DNA of 64,000 nt from Solenopsis invicta (lineage: Eukaryota; Arthropoda; Insecta; Hymenoptera; Formicidae): assembly GCF_016802725.1 (NCBI RefSeq), contig NC_052672.1:4399249-4463248 (forward strand). The letters run 5' to 3'. This document shows positions 1 to 11,678 of the stretch, in pieces. A model generated the notes under the pieces. The model was given only the letters and a program-made list of their open reading frames with translations, was not told where the DNA came from and searched no databases. How positions within the stretch are numbered: the first letter of the stretch is position 1; the number at the start of each line of letters is the position of its first letter. The translations under genes and the position numbers were made by a program.

Positions 1-28
1 AAAAAATAACAAATTTCACCCTTACAGA

Positions 29-733
29 ATGTCTGTTCATCAAGCGTTGAATTATAACGATATTAGACAGAGACTTGTATTTTGCAACTTTATAAGACAG
101 CAACCACTTGATTTCCACTTGAAAATTTTATTTTCTGACGAATGTACACTTAAAAGTGATGGATCTGTTAATACTTGGAACTCTCGTTATTGGGCACAAA
201 ATAATCCTCACTGGTTGAGAGAAATAGATCATCAAACCATTTGGAAAGTCAATGTTTGGTGTGGAATTATTGGAAGTCAAATCATAGGTCCTGTTTTTTT
301 TGACGAAAATCTAAACGGTGATAGATATTCCGCCTTGATAATGACAGATCTTCCTGTCTTACTAGAAAATATTCCTCTGCAATTGCGCCTGAACATGTGG
401 TTCCAACAAGATGCATGTCCGTCTCATACATCGAGAGTTGCTCGTGCGGCATTAAATACTATGTTCCCCGACAAGTGGATAGGCAAATACGGTCCAATCA
501 ATTATCCACCCCGATCACCAGATCTCACCGTCCTTGATTATTATTTCTGGGGAAGGATAAAAAACTTGGTCTATCATGAACGTCCGACTACGAGGGATAA
601 TATGATTCGAATAAGTGAAGCAATTCGAACCTTACGTGCCGAGGAAATTCTTCGAGCAACCAATGATTTTCAAAATAAAGTTGATGCTTGCATCGCAGAG
701 AATGGTGCTCACTTTGAACATTTAGTCGCTTAA
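29..733 (+). CDS. Mariner-like transposase, DD41D (rosa-like), 3' part
   Basis: An open frame of 234 codons holds the catalytic half of an IS630/Tc1/mariner transposase, which cuts and pastes its element in the nucleus. Acidic residues lie in FSDECTL (first D), WFQQDACPSH (second D) and PPRSPDLTVLDYYFWG (third D). Counting residues gives 41 between the second and third D, the spacing reported for the rosa group. The N-terminal helix-turn-helix DNA-binding part is missing. The sequence just upstream (pyrimidine-rich then TTACAG) resembles a splice acceptor, so earlier exons may lie before the window. The frame ends normally with TAA and has no internal stop. TIRs were not found downstream. Family call is firm, subgroup less so. 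Confidence 0.8.
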   Translation: MSVHQALNYNDIRQRLVFCNFIRQQPLDFHLKILFSDECTLKSDGSVNTWNSRYWAQNNPHWLREIDHQTIWKVNVWCGIIGSQIIGPVFFDENLNGDRYSALIMTDLPVLLENIPLQLRLNMWFQQDACPSHTSRVARAALNTMFPDKWIGKYGPINYPPRSPDLTVLDYYFWGRIKNLVYHERPTTRDNMIRISEAIRTLRAEEILRATNDFQNKVDACIAENGAHFEHLVA

Positions 734-758
734 CAAAACATACACTCATTCATTCCCG

Positions 759-882
759 AACGTGAGAGGCAAGGGGACTCACGTGAATCAAGCACCCCAA
801 ACGTGAGAGGCAAGGGGACTCACGTGAATCAAGCACCACAAACGTGAGAGGCAAGGGGACTCACGTGAATCAAGCACCCCAA
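759..882. repeat. 41-bp tandem repeat, three copies
   Basis: Three nearly identical units begin at 761, 802 and 843 (period 41 bp). Each contains CGTGAG and CTCACG separated by 11 bases, so each unit can fold into a small hairpin, and each carries the palindrome CACGTG. It starts 25 bp after the transposase stop codon. Confidence 0.9.
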
Positions 883-1009
883 TGGGATGAAATTCTCGTC
901 ACGTCCACGTCGTTCATTTTGGATAATGCTAAGCACGGGAAAATGCATACAGTCAATCTGGACATGATTGATCATCAAACATAATCAATCCAGTTAATAA
1001 ACAAAAGCA

Positions 1010-1195
1010 GAGTACATAAAACTTTGACTCCCCTTTTCCTTCCCCATACACATACGCATGCACGTATGCACACACCCACACACAAGATTAAATCCGACTA
1101 AGTAACCACCACATGGTACATCTTGAGTAATGCTGATGCTGGCGGTAGTGTAACTTTCAAGCCGCACAACTCGGAAAGTAGTCAACGAAAATAAA
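1010..1195. repeat. Diverged fragment of a Tc1-type subterminal repeat
   Basis: The CA-rich tract followed by TAATGCTGATGCTGGCGGTAG and CAACTCGG matches, with many changes, the subterminal part of the fold-back Tc1 elements at 28160-31957 and 46266-49981 (CA tract, then TAATGCTAATGTCGGCGGTAG, then GTAACTCGG). It is an old relic of the same or a related family. The rest of 734-1482 apart from neighbouring entries shows nothing recognisable. Confidence 0.6.
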
Positions 1196-1254
1196 CATTC
1201 TTATAGTGTTTTAGAAAGGTCTTGACACCAGCTATTAGATTCTGGAATCAAAAA

Positions 1255-1439
1255 TAGGGTGTTCCATTTAAAAAACTTAATGTGATTTCGATCTGACCTT
1301 GGCGACGCCATCCAAGGTCAAACTGATAAGATCATTTAATAGATCTTTTGAAACTCTACAACTTTCGTCTGAACATATTTTTGATTGGTCCTAATCCTGC
1401 GAAGAGAAAAGGGGTGTACGGGTGATCTGAAACACCCTG
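1255..1439. mobile_element. Small GGGTGTT-ended MITE-like element
   Basis: Starts TAGGGTGTTCCA and ends TGAAACACCCTGTA, short imperfect inverted ends of a type common in insect genomes, enclosing about 180 bp without coding capacity. It lies where the last exon of FLYWCH-MULE copy 1 would be expected, so it may have replaced or displaced it. Confidence 0.4.
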
Positions 1440-3324
1440 TATACAGAACAACATACATTTTTATTATTTAATATAAACTTACCAATAAATATCCACACAT
1501 TTGGATGTTTATATTTAAATTTATGTAAAAGTGTTTTGTGGAAGCTTTCAACTAAATTATTTGTACGAATAGGACAATCATACACTGAGACTTGGTTAGC
1601 AGCAGGCAACCATGTCTTACGTAAATAAATTGTAGCACTGCAGGGTAGTCATCATACATAGTATCAGCTACATTTTGCAATATTGTAAAACATTCTTCAA
1701 AAAGCGTATGTGGCACTAATGGTACTGACATTACCATAGTTAATAATTTGTTTGGAGAGTGCTTTAACCCAAGTTGCCGCCATTTACGTACTACAGCCTT
1801 AAAATTATTAAAAGAAATATGATAAATCTAGGATTTAAGATGGAAAATATATAAAGTTCTATACTCTGTCCAGCAAGAGAATATCTTCGGATCCGATAAA
1901 AATTTGTCCGTTTTGCTCATATTCTGCTCACAGAGCGATTAGAAGTAACATGCATTGTTTGCCCTACTTTGCTTGCTGCTACCTGCATGCAAAAACCAAG
2001 AATATTCTCTGGCTGAACAAAGTATAGAAATAAAAATTAATAAATAATATGTTGATTATAAATGAATTTACTTGATTATAATGAAACCAGCATCCTTTAA
2101 TACTGGCTTCAGGAAAGCACTTCTGAAGAACTTTGTTCGCCGCTTTTTCATAATCGCTCATTATAAATTTTACATTACTCTTCAATTCTGGAACAAATTC
2201 TAATATTTTTTCCCATATTACTTGGTACAGAGCATATGTCCGTTTTTCACATAATATAAAAACAGAAGCAATTCCCTGTAATTAAAATCTTGCATGTAAG
2301 AACAATTTTTATATTACTTGTTAAATTATATGAACACTGAGGATATAATAGTATAAACAGTAAGAATAAAAGAATATATGATTTAAGAAGAAATTTAATA
2401 ATTCAAAATTCCGTTAACTTTCTGGGAAAATGCGTTTATTAGAATGAATCCACAACTTTTTGACCTCAGATTTAGATTCTTTTCAATTGAATAGGTTGCA
2501 ATATGGACATTAAAATAAATAAATCACGGTGTTACATTCAACAGTGAACTCTTATCAACGAATCCAAAAATTCAGTAATGTTTTTATTGTCAAAAGTATA
2601 TAAAGCAATTAAACTTTGACAAGGTATTAAAAATTACAAAGAATGTCAGTACAAGTTAAAAGCGTGTGTATCTTTGTTAAACGAATATGCGACAATTTAA
2701 TAAAGATATTTTGTTAAATAGTTGACGAAATTTTGAATTATTTATTATTTTATCATTGGCGACTATAAGCCATATTCCATTTGGTTGAATTAAGATTTAA
2801 ATTAATATTGAAAAATATTATGAACAAATTAAAATATTAAAAAGTATTTATATAATAACATGATAATCATGACATAATAAATTTTATATATAATATTATA
2901 ATTAAAATATGTACTTTATCCTTAAATCGCATATGAACAGTATACAATTGTATACAAATGTGTGGATCACGAGGAACAACCTGTAATAAAATAAATATGT
3001 TACCCTAATGTACAAATAATATAATTATTTTATAAATATTCCTTAACATATTAATGTTGTAAACGTAATGTTAAAAAGAATAAATTACTATAGACATCCA
3101 AAACAAAATAATTTTTGACAGTATTTTATAATGCTCATGAGCATCAAAATTATTGTCAATTTAATTTGTGATATTACTTATTTCGGATATAATTTAGAAC
3201 TATTTCAAAACCGATGAATATTCAGCACAATTTAGGTAAGTCAGAAAAATTTTTAAAATTCACACAAAAATTATGACTTAGCACTAAAGTACGATCAACA
3301 TTAGTCTTATGATTTATACATAAA

Positions 3325-3775
3325 ATTAGAAAGCCTATCAGTAACAATGGTTCTTAGTACCAAACAATAATTTTTAACTATTATTCCAACTTATTCAAAC
3401 TGCGCCCTGCATATTCGTCGGGCTTGAAACACAAAGTGAAGCTGAAATATGTAATATTAATGCTTTATAATTAATGTAACTTTAATACAAGTACATGCCT
3501 CAGTAGTCGAGTTTGTAGGACACCTTCACGAAATTCGGGAGATCCAGGTTTGAATCTTCGACGAGGTGTTACTTTTTCGCAATAAAATTCTTTAATTTCT
3601 CAGGAGAGAGGGGAAGAATTTTACGTACGTTTCTAAAATATTAATGTTACATATTTCGTAAAACTGTGTTTCAAGTCCGACGAATACGTGGCGCGCAGTT
3701 TGAATAACTTGGAAATCGTAAAAATTAAATATTATTTTTCGGCACTAAGAACCGCTGTAACCGCTGGCTTTCTAA
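3325..3775. mobile_element. Fold-back element with tRNA-like core, in an intron of copy 1
   Basis: Long imperfect inverted repeats: CTGCGCCCTGCATATTCGTC near 3410 pairs with GACGAATACGTGGCGCGCAG near 3680, and GGTTCTTAGT near 3350 with CACTAAGAACC near 3745. The loop holds the tRNA-like segment at 3487-3600. No coding capacity. It sits between exons 2 and 3 of FLYWCH-MULE copy 1. The remaining intron sequence (2281-2914, 2981-3324) is AT-rich with nothing recognised. Confidence 0.65.
3487..3600 (+). repeat. tRNA-derived SINE-like segment
   Basis: GCCTCAGTAGTCGAGTTTGT resembles a polymerase III A box region, and CCAGGTTTGAATCTTCG, 40-odd bases later, resembles a B box (GGTTCGAATC-like). The tail (TTCGCAATAAAATTCTTTAA) is shared in outline with the segment at 51034-51150. 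Not a functional tRNA gene: no cloverleaf can be drawn with confidence. Confidence 0.5.
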
Positions 3776-4183
3776 TAATACGTTTTAATTTCGTCCAATA
3801 TGATTTATTATTGTTTATGACCATTATATTAAAAAAAAATCATTGAAGAAACATGCTTACATAGAATGTTCCATCAACAAAAATTTCTGTTGCAGTTTTT
3901 AAGGAATTAATAAGTGCGTCACTCGAAAATATGACAGCCATGCTACCATCATCAGCAATTACACTTCCTTTATAATATTCCTTGATCCACGCGCACTTAT
4001 ATAATTCAGATGACAGAGCTTCAAAACTGTGAGGTACAGAAGGTCTTTGTTTAGCACGTTGACGATTCATAACTGATTTCATACTAATGTATGATATATC
4101 TGCAGCTACTTCTATATTTCTAAAATAATGAAATTAGATGTCAGATATTTATTTAACACACATACAAACTTATAATTACAATT

Positions 4184-6645
4184 TTACTTTTCTACATACG
4201 TTCGACACACATTATCAAAAATCTCTTTCAGTGGAAATAATGTTTCTCGCGACAAACGCAACATTTCGCTTCGCAACTTATATTTTTCCAATATTTTGTA
4301 ATCCGGTGGGTGCTCTCCATGCATAGTTTCAATATGCACTTGTCCATCAATAATTTTTGCCATACCAGGACACTTTGTTACACGACGAGTTGAACATCGA
4401 TAGGTGTTCTTCAGCCGCTTGTCGCAATTATAAGTGTATCCATCGTATATATAAAGAAGCGTCCCTTTCTGTCTACCTTCGATTGTCTCCACGATCTATT
4501 GCGACAATTCATTAAAAAAAAAAAAAAATTAAATTTGCTACATTATAAAACAACAGTAATAGAAAAATATACGATGCACATATTTTATAGCTTGCAATAA
4601 TACTAAAGAGTTAATAGATATTGATATATAAACAAAAATTGATCAGAGAAATAATCTTTTTACTACGAAGAAAGGAAAAAGGAATTCCGCTGCGCATTCT
4701 TTATTGTTAGTTACATTTTCAAAATTTTTAGTATCTGAACTGTTTTTATATCAACTACTATTTCTAATTGAGAATGCTGTGAATTTCATTTTGTCTTAGT
4801 CTTTTAAATCTCACCTATAACACTTAGACACCCAACAAACATCAACAATAGTAATATAACAAGCTAATAATAATATAATATTACAATTTGTACTCAACCA
4901 TAAATGTTGTGTGCATGTGTCTTACACTTTGACTAGATAAATATATAACAGGTGGTACTAAGGTTTTATTAATATGTGCTGCGTATGCATTGCTATAACT
5001 TTGAAAAAATTTTTGCAAAACAAACAACATCATTGCTTATCATTTTGGAAGTATTCTTACTGCTAAATACAAAATAAGGTTATATTACACGACAATACTC
5101 TAGCCTATTATCTTCTAAATATCTGTTGTTAACAACAATCATATTTAAACAATATAAAATATTGCAGTTAATCATCAACATCTCTTTCAGAGATAGCAGA
5201 ATTATAGCTATAAAATACATAAATTTAATGTATAGGTTACTGTTGCAGAAAACAACTCCCAATTCTTTTAACTTACATTGCGCTTTTACAAGTATAATAT
5301 CAATTAGACCAAATTATAGATATCTACAACACATTAAACTTTGCATGTGGTTCATTTTGCAATATATGTGCAAAACTAATGTTCATGAGCATAATTATCT
5401 TACCTCACTTATTTCATTCGCAATAAGAAAATTTCTGTTCTCCTCTCTCTTTCTCTCTCAAATTTAAGTGTAATTTTATAAAACTGAATATGATAATAAA
5501 CATTTAATGTAAAATATTTCCATTTTTTATTCTTATTTTTACATTAATGACCGAAGAAATATTTCACTACTTATCTTTAAAAGTAGTCTTTTGTTCTGTC
5601 CTACACACGTATATATTATACACGCGTGATATAAAATTTGAAAATATAAAAACACATTTTATCTAAAACAGTTATTAGTAATATTAGGGTTAGAATCAAA
5701 TGAAAGTTGTAAGAGTCACAAACAAAAGAATTTTAACAACGAAGCATAGATTTCAATAATAAACTAGATTGCTAACGTCGTCATTGGGATCGGCATGATT
5801 TGTGTATATACAATAGGGTTTCCGGTGTACGCGAGAAAATGGCCGCTGCCACCATATGTAAGAGTAGGCATTGGCTACGTTCAGCAGAAAAAGCAGCTTT
5901 GCAATTATTGTAAAATTAAAACACAATTAAATTAGAAATATGCTAATGAGAGTCAGCGCGGGTAAAAAGTGCGCAATCGCATTAATAGGTTTGTTCTTTT
6001 TAGCTGAACTGGCTGCACTAGTTCAGTGTTTATCTTTCTTCTTTCAACGTGAATGGAAGAAGATAAACTAAACTAGTGCAGTCAGTTCAGCTAAAAAGAA
6101 CAAGCCTAATATATAATCATTTATTCATTTCTCTTACAATCGAATGTTTCGACTCACTTTAGAGTCGACTCACTTCAGCGTATCAATATAGGCTACGTTC
6201 CAAAATTCACTGCCAGTATTAAAAAACTGCGGTATACGTAACTTAAACTATAGATTTTTAGTGCTTACAGTAAATTTCAAAACACAGCCATAAGTAATAA
6301 AAATCAAAATATCTAGCCATTAGCAGTCACTAAACACGGGAAGCAGTCGAGTTACCAACGGTTTGCCAAATCCGTCATGGCAAACATGCTTTCCCTTAAC
6401 CCGTGGCCGTGCGTAGGTTATTGTAAAATTCTTTAATATGATTGGTTTGTTCATTTAGATCCGGCAAGAATCAAGGGCAAGAACCAATCGTATCCAAGAA
6501 TTTCACAATTCGAAAGCTGCTTCTTCCCTCGAGGTCATCCCTCGAGTAAAATGTATTATAGTGTAAACAAAATCAGTTATAGTACGCAAAGCACGAGGGA
6601 CAACAGCGGTTGTTGTCCCCGGCCGGCCGATTGTGATGCAATCGA
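4184..6645. repeat. Left arm of a large inverted repeat
   Basis: This arm is the reverse complement of 6851-14354 once two insertions in the right arm are removed. Coordinate sums show it: 5988 pairs with 7505 (sum 13493), 5467 with 10907 (sum 16374; difference 2881 = the 7818-10696 element plus its 2-bp TSD), and 4492 with 14060 (sum 18552; difference about the mariner). It contains exon 1 of FLYWCH-MULE copy 1, AT-rich noncoding DNA (4500-5800) and small MITEs (5873-6640). The long open frames at 5126-5467 and 10907-11248 are just the same noncoding DNA in both arms. Confidence 0.9.
5988..6106. mobile_element. 119-bp palindromic MITE (left arm copy)
   Basis: TA-flanked. Starts GGTTTGTTCTTTTTAGCTG and ends CAGCTAAAAAGAACAAGCC, with arms that pair over most of the element. 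An identical-length copy lies at the mirror position 7387-7505, so the insertion predates formation of the large inverted repeat or was copied with it. Confidence 0.85.
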
Positions 6646-6850
6646 CGGTTAAAAAAATATCTGTAACGGGCGAACACGTCCGAACACGTTGACGGCCCCA
6701 AACGGATTGGTTTTTCTTACGAATGAGTTAAGGTCTTTGCACAATGCGAGAGAATAGCGACAGCAATAGAGAACAAACACAAATATTGATTTTACGTCTC
6801 CTGATTGGTTCACAGATATTTTCCGCAGTTTTTGATTTGTTGAACATTTC
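6646..6850. other. Spacer at the centre of the inverted repeat
   Basis: About 205 bp that are not symmetrical, between ATTGTGATGCAATCGA on the left and TCGATTGCATCACAAT on the right. It contains CTTTGCACAATGCGAGAG and CTGATTGGTTCACAGATA, and no gene is seen. Confidence 0.7.
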
Positions 6851-7386
6851 AATCGATTGCATCACAATCGGCCTGCCGGGAACACAACCGCTGTTGTCCC
6901 CCGTGCTTTGCGTACTATAACTGATTTTGTTTACACTATAATACATTTTACTCGAGGGATGACCTCGAGGGAAGAAGCAGCTTTCGAATTGTGAAATTCT
7001 TGGATACGACTGGTTCTTGCCCTTGATTCTTGCCGGATCTAAATGAACAAACCAATCATATCAAAAAATTTTACAATAACCTACGCACGGCCACGGGTAA
7101 AGGGAAAGCATGTTTGCCATGACGGATTTGGCAAACCGTTGGTAACTCGACTGCTTCCCGTGTTCAGTGACTGCTAATGGCTAGATATTTTGACTTTTAT
7201 TACTTATGGCTGTATTTTGAAATTTACTGTAAGCACTAAAAATCTATAGTTTAAGTTACGTATACCACAGTTTTTTAATACTGGCAGTGAATTTTGGAAC
7301 GTAGCCTGTATTGATACGCTGAAGATGACTCCAAAGTGAGTCGAAACATTCGATTGTAAGAGAAATGAATAAATGATTATATATTA

Positions 7387-7505
7387 GGCTTGTTCTTTTT
7401 AGCTGAACTGACTGCACTAGTTTAGTTTATCTTCTTCCATTCACGTTGAAAGAAGAAAGATAAACACTGAACTAGTGCAGCCAGTTCAGCTAAAAAGAAC
7501 AAACC
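7387..7505. mobile_element. 119-bp palindromic MITE (right arm copy)
   Basis: Mirror copy of the MITE at 5988-6106, TA-flanked, with the same TIRs. Confidence 0.85.
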
Positions 7506-8962
7506 TATTAATGCGATTGCGCACTTTTTACCCGCGCTGACTCTCATTAGCATATTTCTAATTTAATTGTGTTTTAATTTTACAATAATTGCAAAGCTGC
7601 TTTTTCTGCTGAACGTAGCCAATGCCTACTCTTACATATGGTGGCAGCGGCCATTTTCTCGCGTACACCGGAAACCCTATTGTATATACACAAATCATGC
7701 CGATCCCAATGACGACGTTAGCAATCTAGTTTATTATTGAAATCTATGCTTCGTTGTTAAAATTCTTTTGTTTGTGACTCTTACAACTTTCATTCGATTC
7801 TAACCCTAATATTACTACCCACATAGCACGTAATATTTTTGTGATATTACAGAAATATTGCAATATCACAGAAATATTACATATTACTGTGAAATATCAC
7901 AGAAATATTATTGTGATATTACACAGTAATAATGACATTGAAATATTCCACTAATATCACAGAAATATCACAAAAATGTTACTGTGATATTACACAGTGA
8001 TAATAACATTAAAATATTCCAGTGCAATATATTGTTGCAATATTTAATTTCAAAGAACAAGGTAATGTCAAATGACTTTTATTTTGTCTTGTTAATGCAA
8101 CGTCACTATCTTTTTGATTAATTTTGATATTTTCAATATCCATAATATTTTTGGTAATTTTGGTATCCTATAGAAGAAATCAACTTACAAATAAAATAAT
8201 TATGTCTTTGCTCTTTCGTGGAATAAAAGTGAAAGTTAAGAAAAAAAATTAACTAACTTTATTATTAGTTTAGATATTTACTTAGTTTATCCCTTAAACT
8301 GTATATATAAACTATAATGTACGCTCTTCTATGTAATCTATCAATTTAATTATTGTTTTACAACTCGATCAATAATAATTTTATTAAAAAATTACAGAAA
8401 AACCTTTGTATTTGTCTTATTGCCATTTATAATTTTTACAGGAGCACAAAAATCGATTTAAATTTTTAAAAATTTTTATTATGAGGAATTTTTTTAAAGA
8501 AAATGTTTACAAAAAGTTTTGTCAATACACATTTATTATTCACTTGACAATAAATATTTTAAGGTATATTTAGAAGTTTTTGAAAAAATATACATTTTTA
8601 CGTCGTTTAATATTTACTGCTTGGTATATTATTTTGTAAAATAATTTATTCATTAATATTGATTAGACTATTATACACCACAGTAAAAGGTTTTTCAAGT
8701 TAATTAAAATATTAAATTTCCAACAAATTTTTCTTTAGATTTCGCTTTTTTTTCTCTATTAAAAAATATGAATATATATTCCATCATTAATTAGGTATTT
8801 TACAATGTTCATTAATTATATGTTTTTATATAACATTACGGCTCGGTCACCGATCGTCACAACATACGATGAAACAAGCAAGCGCGTGCACAGCCGCTAT
8901 GCGGTCCCGCCGTATGTATAAGACTCCACGCAAACAAGTGAGTGCTGGCACCACCGCTAAAA

Positions 8963-10003
8963 GGGCCAGTTTCACAACTTAGTTTAACCGGAGTTTAAAC
9001 CTTTAAACTTGGTTTACGGTAAATATTGTGTCCCACAACTGTCTTAAACCTCGGTTAACGTTGTTAAACTGCGGTTAAAGTTGAACGGCGAAATTCGGGC
9101 GTTTAAGGTAGATAACCGAGGTTTAATACTGCAGCGCCACTGCTTTCAATAATCTTTCGAGTATTGTACTTCATGGCTGATATTTCCACGGAATTGTAAA
9201 AAGGTTATGTTGCAAAATATGGCTCTGGAATATATGTTATCGTCATCTGACGATGAAGATTTTGTTCAAATCATAAATAAATCGACGCCCGAGAATAATT
9301 AGAAGACGACCGTCATATTTTGAAGAATTTGATGACATTGATTTTTATGCTCGATTTCGCTTAACCAAGGAATCTGTTACTGCAGTCTTAAGAGAAATCA
9401 AAGAAGAAATTTCTCATAAAACAGAACAATAAAAATAGTTTTGTAATATTATTAAATTAGTACTTATAGATTACATACTATAATTACGATGACCATATAT
9501 GTGTTTTTCCAAAGAACAGTTTTTTTTTATTTCGAGTGGCAGTCTTTTAGATTTATTTATGTTTTTCAAAACTCAATTTCATCTTTTATTCTAATCTGTT
9601 GTTCTTTATTTTATGAGAAATTTTTTTATAATTAGTGTTCCAATGTTTAATGTAATTAATAAAGTGTAAATTTTTACAGTAACAATTGAATTTAATTGTT
9701 TAGTTCAAACTGATTTGGAAACATGTAAGAAGAAAACTTTAAAACTTTTAAATTTATTCATTATTTTTTGTCTTGGTGTATAGAACCTGTAATATCTCAT
9801 TCCCTACTCTTCGGTAACAACCAATCACACTACTTGTTCTAGAAGAAAGATAAGTCTGTTGAAGTTTCTTCGCATAGATTATAGGTTTACGTAACCTAGA
9901 GTTAAAATCTGGTTGTGAAACACGATAGAAGTTTAACCGTGGCGTTAAACTTGACGGTAGTTCAACTAAGCTCGGGTTAAATCCAAAGTTGTGAAACTGG
10001 GCC
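8963..10003. mobile_element. Internally deleted PIF/Harbinger element
   Basis: Ends GGGCCAGTTTCACAACTT and AAGTTGTGAAACTGGGCC form TIRs, with AAA on the left and TAA on the right as a probable decayed 3-bp TSD. Subterminal repeats of the GTTTAAAC and CGGTTAA types occur at both ends. At about 1.04 kb it is much shorter than autonomous Harbingers. It is nested in the 7818-10696 element. Confidence 0.75.
9219..9432 (+). pseudogene. HARBI1-like nuclease, N-terminal remnant
   Basis: The frame from ATG 9219 gives an acidic start (SSSDDEDF). After a stop and a frameshift near 9300 it continues with RPSYFEEFDDIDFYARFRLT and then KESVTAVLREI, the characteristic N-terminal region of HARBI1-type Harbinger nucleases. 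It then ends at a stop, and the DDE nuclease domain is missing. Harbinger nucleases act with a Myb-like partner; none is present here. Confidence 0.65.
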
Positions 10004-10696
10004 TAAGTGGCCGCTGGAAACTTCTCGTGAGTCAAGTGCAGCCACAGGTGTTATATCTAGACGCCACCGCGGCCGACTCGCTAGCTCACACTTCAGTGAG
10101 ATTTTAAGGAAAATTTTTGCTTGTTGTAATTTGGAGACGAATACTCGTTCTGATTCTTCTCTCAATGTGATGTGCATGTGGAACGCTGTTCCACATAAAA
10201 TTTTATATTTTTACATGTAAATAATATTTTGTGTTGTTATTTAATCTTGAACATAAATTAAAATTATAATTCAAATTAAATCATTTTTTAACAAAAATGA
10301 AAAAGAACACAAGAGATATTTTTTGTAAATTAAACATTTATTACGTTTACATTATTGTATTCTGTTTTAATAAATACAATTATTTTTTTTAATGTCTAAT
10401 ATATATTACATGTAACAATATGAAAATAATATTAAGAATAATAAAAATAAAAAAAATTAAAATAATTAATTAAAATAATTAAAATAATAATTAATTCCTT
10501 GCAATATCATTTAAATATTACAGAAATATTGTGAAATATCACAGTAATATTACTGTGATGCGTTTTCGCGGACATTTTGATATTACTGTGATATCACAGT
10601 AAGATTTCGTGATATTTCTGCAATATTTCATTTGTAATATTGCAATGAAAAAGTGATATTGCTGTGATATCACTGCAATATTACGTGCTATGTGAG
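10004..10696. other. Noncoding right part of the CACATAGCACG element
   Basis: GC-richer to about 10100, then AT-rich DNA. The terminal 180 bp is packed with AATATT/GTGATATCAC repeats that mirror the left end. No gene is seen. Confidence 0.6.
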
Positions 10697-11678
10697 TAAT
10701 AACTGTTTTAGATAAAACGTGTTTTTATATTTTCAAATTTTATATCACGCGTGTATAATATATACGTGTGTAGGACAGAACAAAAGACTACTTTTAAAGA
10801 TAAGTAGTGAAATATTTCTTCGGTCATTAATGTAAAAATAAGAATAAAAAATGGAAATATTTTACATTAAATGTTTATTATCATATTCAGTTTTATAAAA
10901 TTACACTTAAATTTGAGAGAGAAAGAGAGAGGAGAACAGAAATTTTCTTATTGCGAATGAAATAAGTGAGGTAAGATAATTATGCTCATGAACATTAGTT
11001 TTGCACATATATTGCAAAATGAACCACATGCAAAGTTTAATGTGTTGTAGATATCTATAATTTGGTCTAATTGATATTATACTTGTAAAAGCGCAATGTA
11101 AGTTAAAAGAATTGGGAGTTGTCTTCTGCAACAGTAACCTATACATTAAATTTATGTATTTTATAGCTATAATTCTGCTATCTCTGAAAGAGATGTTGAT
11201 GATTAACTGCAATATTTTATATTGTTTAAATATGATTGTTGTTAACAACAGATATTTAGAAGATAATAGGCTAGAGTATTGTCGTGTAATATAACCTTAT
11301 TTTGTATTTAGCAGTAAGAATACTTCCAAAATGATAAGCAATGATGTTGTTTGTTTTGCAAACATTTTTTCAAAGTTATAGCAATGCATATGCAGCACAT
11401 ATTAATAAAACCTTAGTACCATCTGTTATATATTTATCTAGTCAAAGTGTAAGACACATGCACACAACATTTATGGTTGAGTACAAATTGTAATATTATA
11501 TTACTATTAGGAGTACAAATTGAAAACCGCCGTTTTCCAGTAGATGGCGCCAGCGATAAATGCTGGCGCCAAACGTTAGATCAAAAATTTTAAATGTAAG
11601 GTTGGGCATCTGGCAACAATTCCTTATCATTGCAGTTGTGAATTTTTATCGGCGTTATATATTTTTTTGTGATCGAAA

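Larger units (their letters stand above)
1483..4492 (-). pseudogene. FLYWCH zinc-finger / MULE transposase gene, copy 1 (decayed)
   Basis: Exons on the minus strand, inferred from splice signals and comparison with copy 2: 4492-4196, 4119-3861, 2980-2915, 2275-2072 and 1797-1483. Exon 1 encodes a FLYWCH-type DNA-binding finger (GYTYNCDKR, TYRCSTRR, TKCPG, then HGEHPP). Later exons carry MULE transposase landmarks: FVDGTF (first D), FIMSDYE (second D), GCWFHYNQ (C-x2-H) and RTNNLVESFH (E). Lesions: relative to copy 2, 7 nt including the start ATG are missing near 4492, and a frameshift near 1635 separates QFIYV from WLPAANQ. No final exon is seen. A mobile transposase of the FLYWCH-MULE type rather than a host gene, since both copies are decayed and lie among repeats. 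Confidence 0.8.
7818..10696. mobile_element. 2.9-kb TA-flanked element with CACATAGCACGTAATATT ends
   Basis: Begins CCCACATAGCACGTAATATT and ends with the complement of CTCACATAGCACGTAATATT. It is flanked by TA on both sides, and the left arm of the large inverted repeat shows the uninterrupted target (AATATTACTAATAACTG). Both ends carry many short repeats of the type GTGATATCACAG and AATATTACTGTG. Between 8050 and 8830 the sequence is AT-rich with no gene. A GC-richer block (8840-8960 and 10010-10100) was interrupted by a Harbinger element. No transposase of its own is visible, so it appears non-autonomous. Confidence 0.85.

Noticed and set aside
759..882. CRISPR-like array
   Set aside because: The whole 41-bp unit repeats without unique spacers, and the sequence is eukaryotic.
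3487..3560. Functional tRNA gene (also at 51034)
   Set aside because: Only A- and B-box-like motifs are seen; no acceptor stem or anticodon arm can be paired convincingly.
5126..5467. 113-codon open frame repeated exactly at 10907-11248 on the other strand
   Set aside because: Exact identity follows from the inverted repeat, not from coding selection. The translation is low-complexity and matches nothing known.
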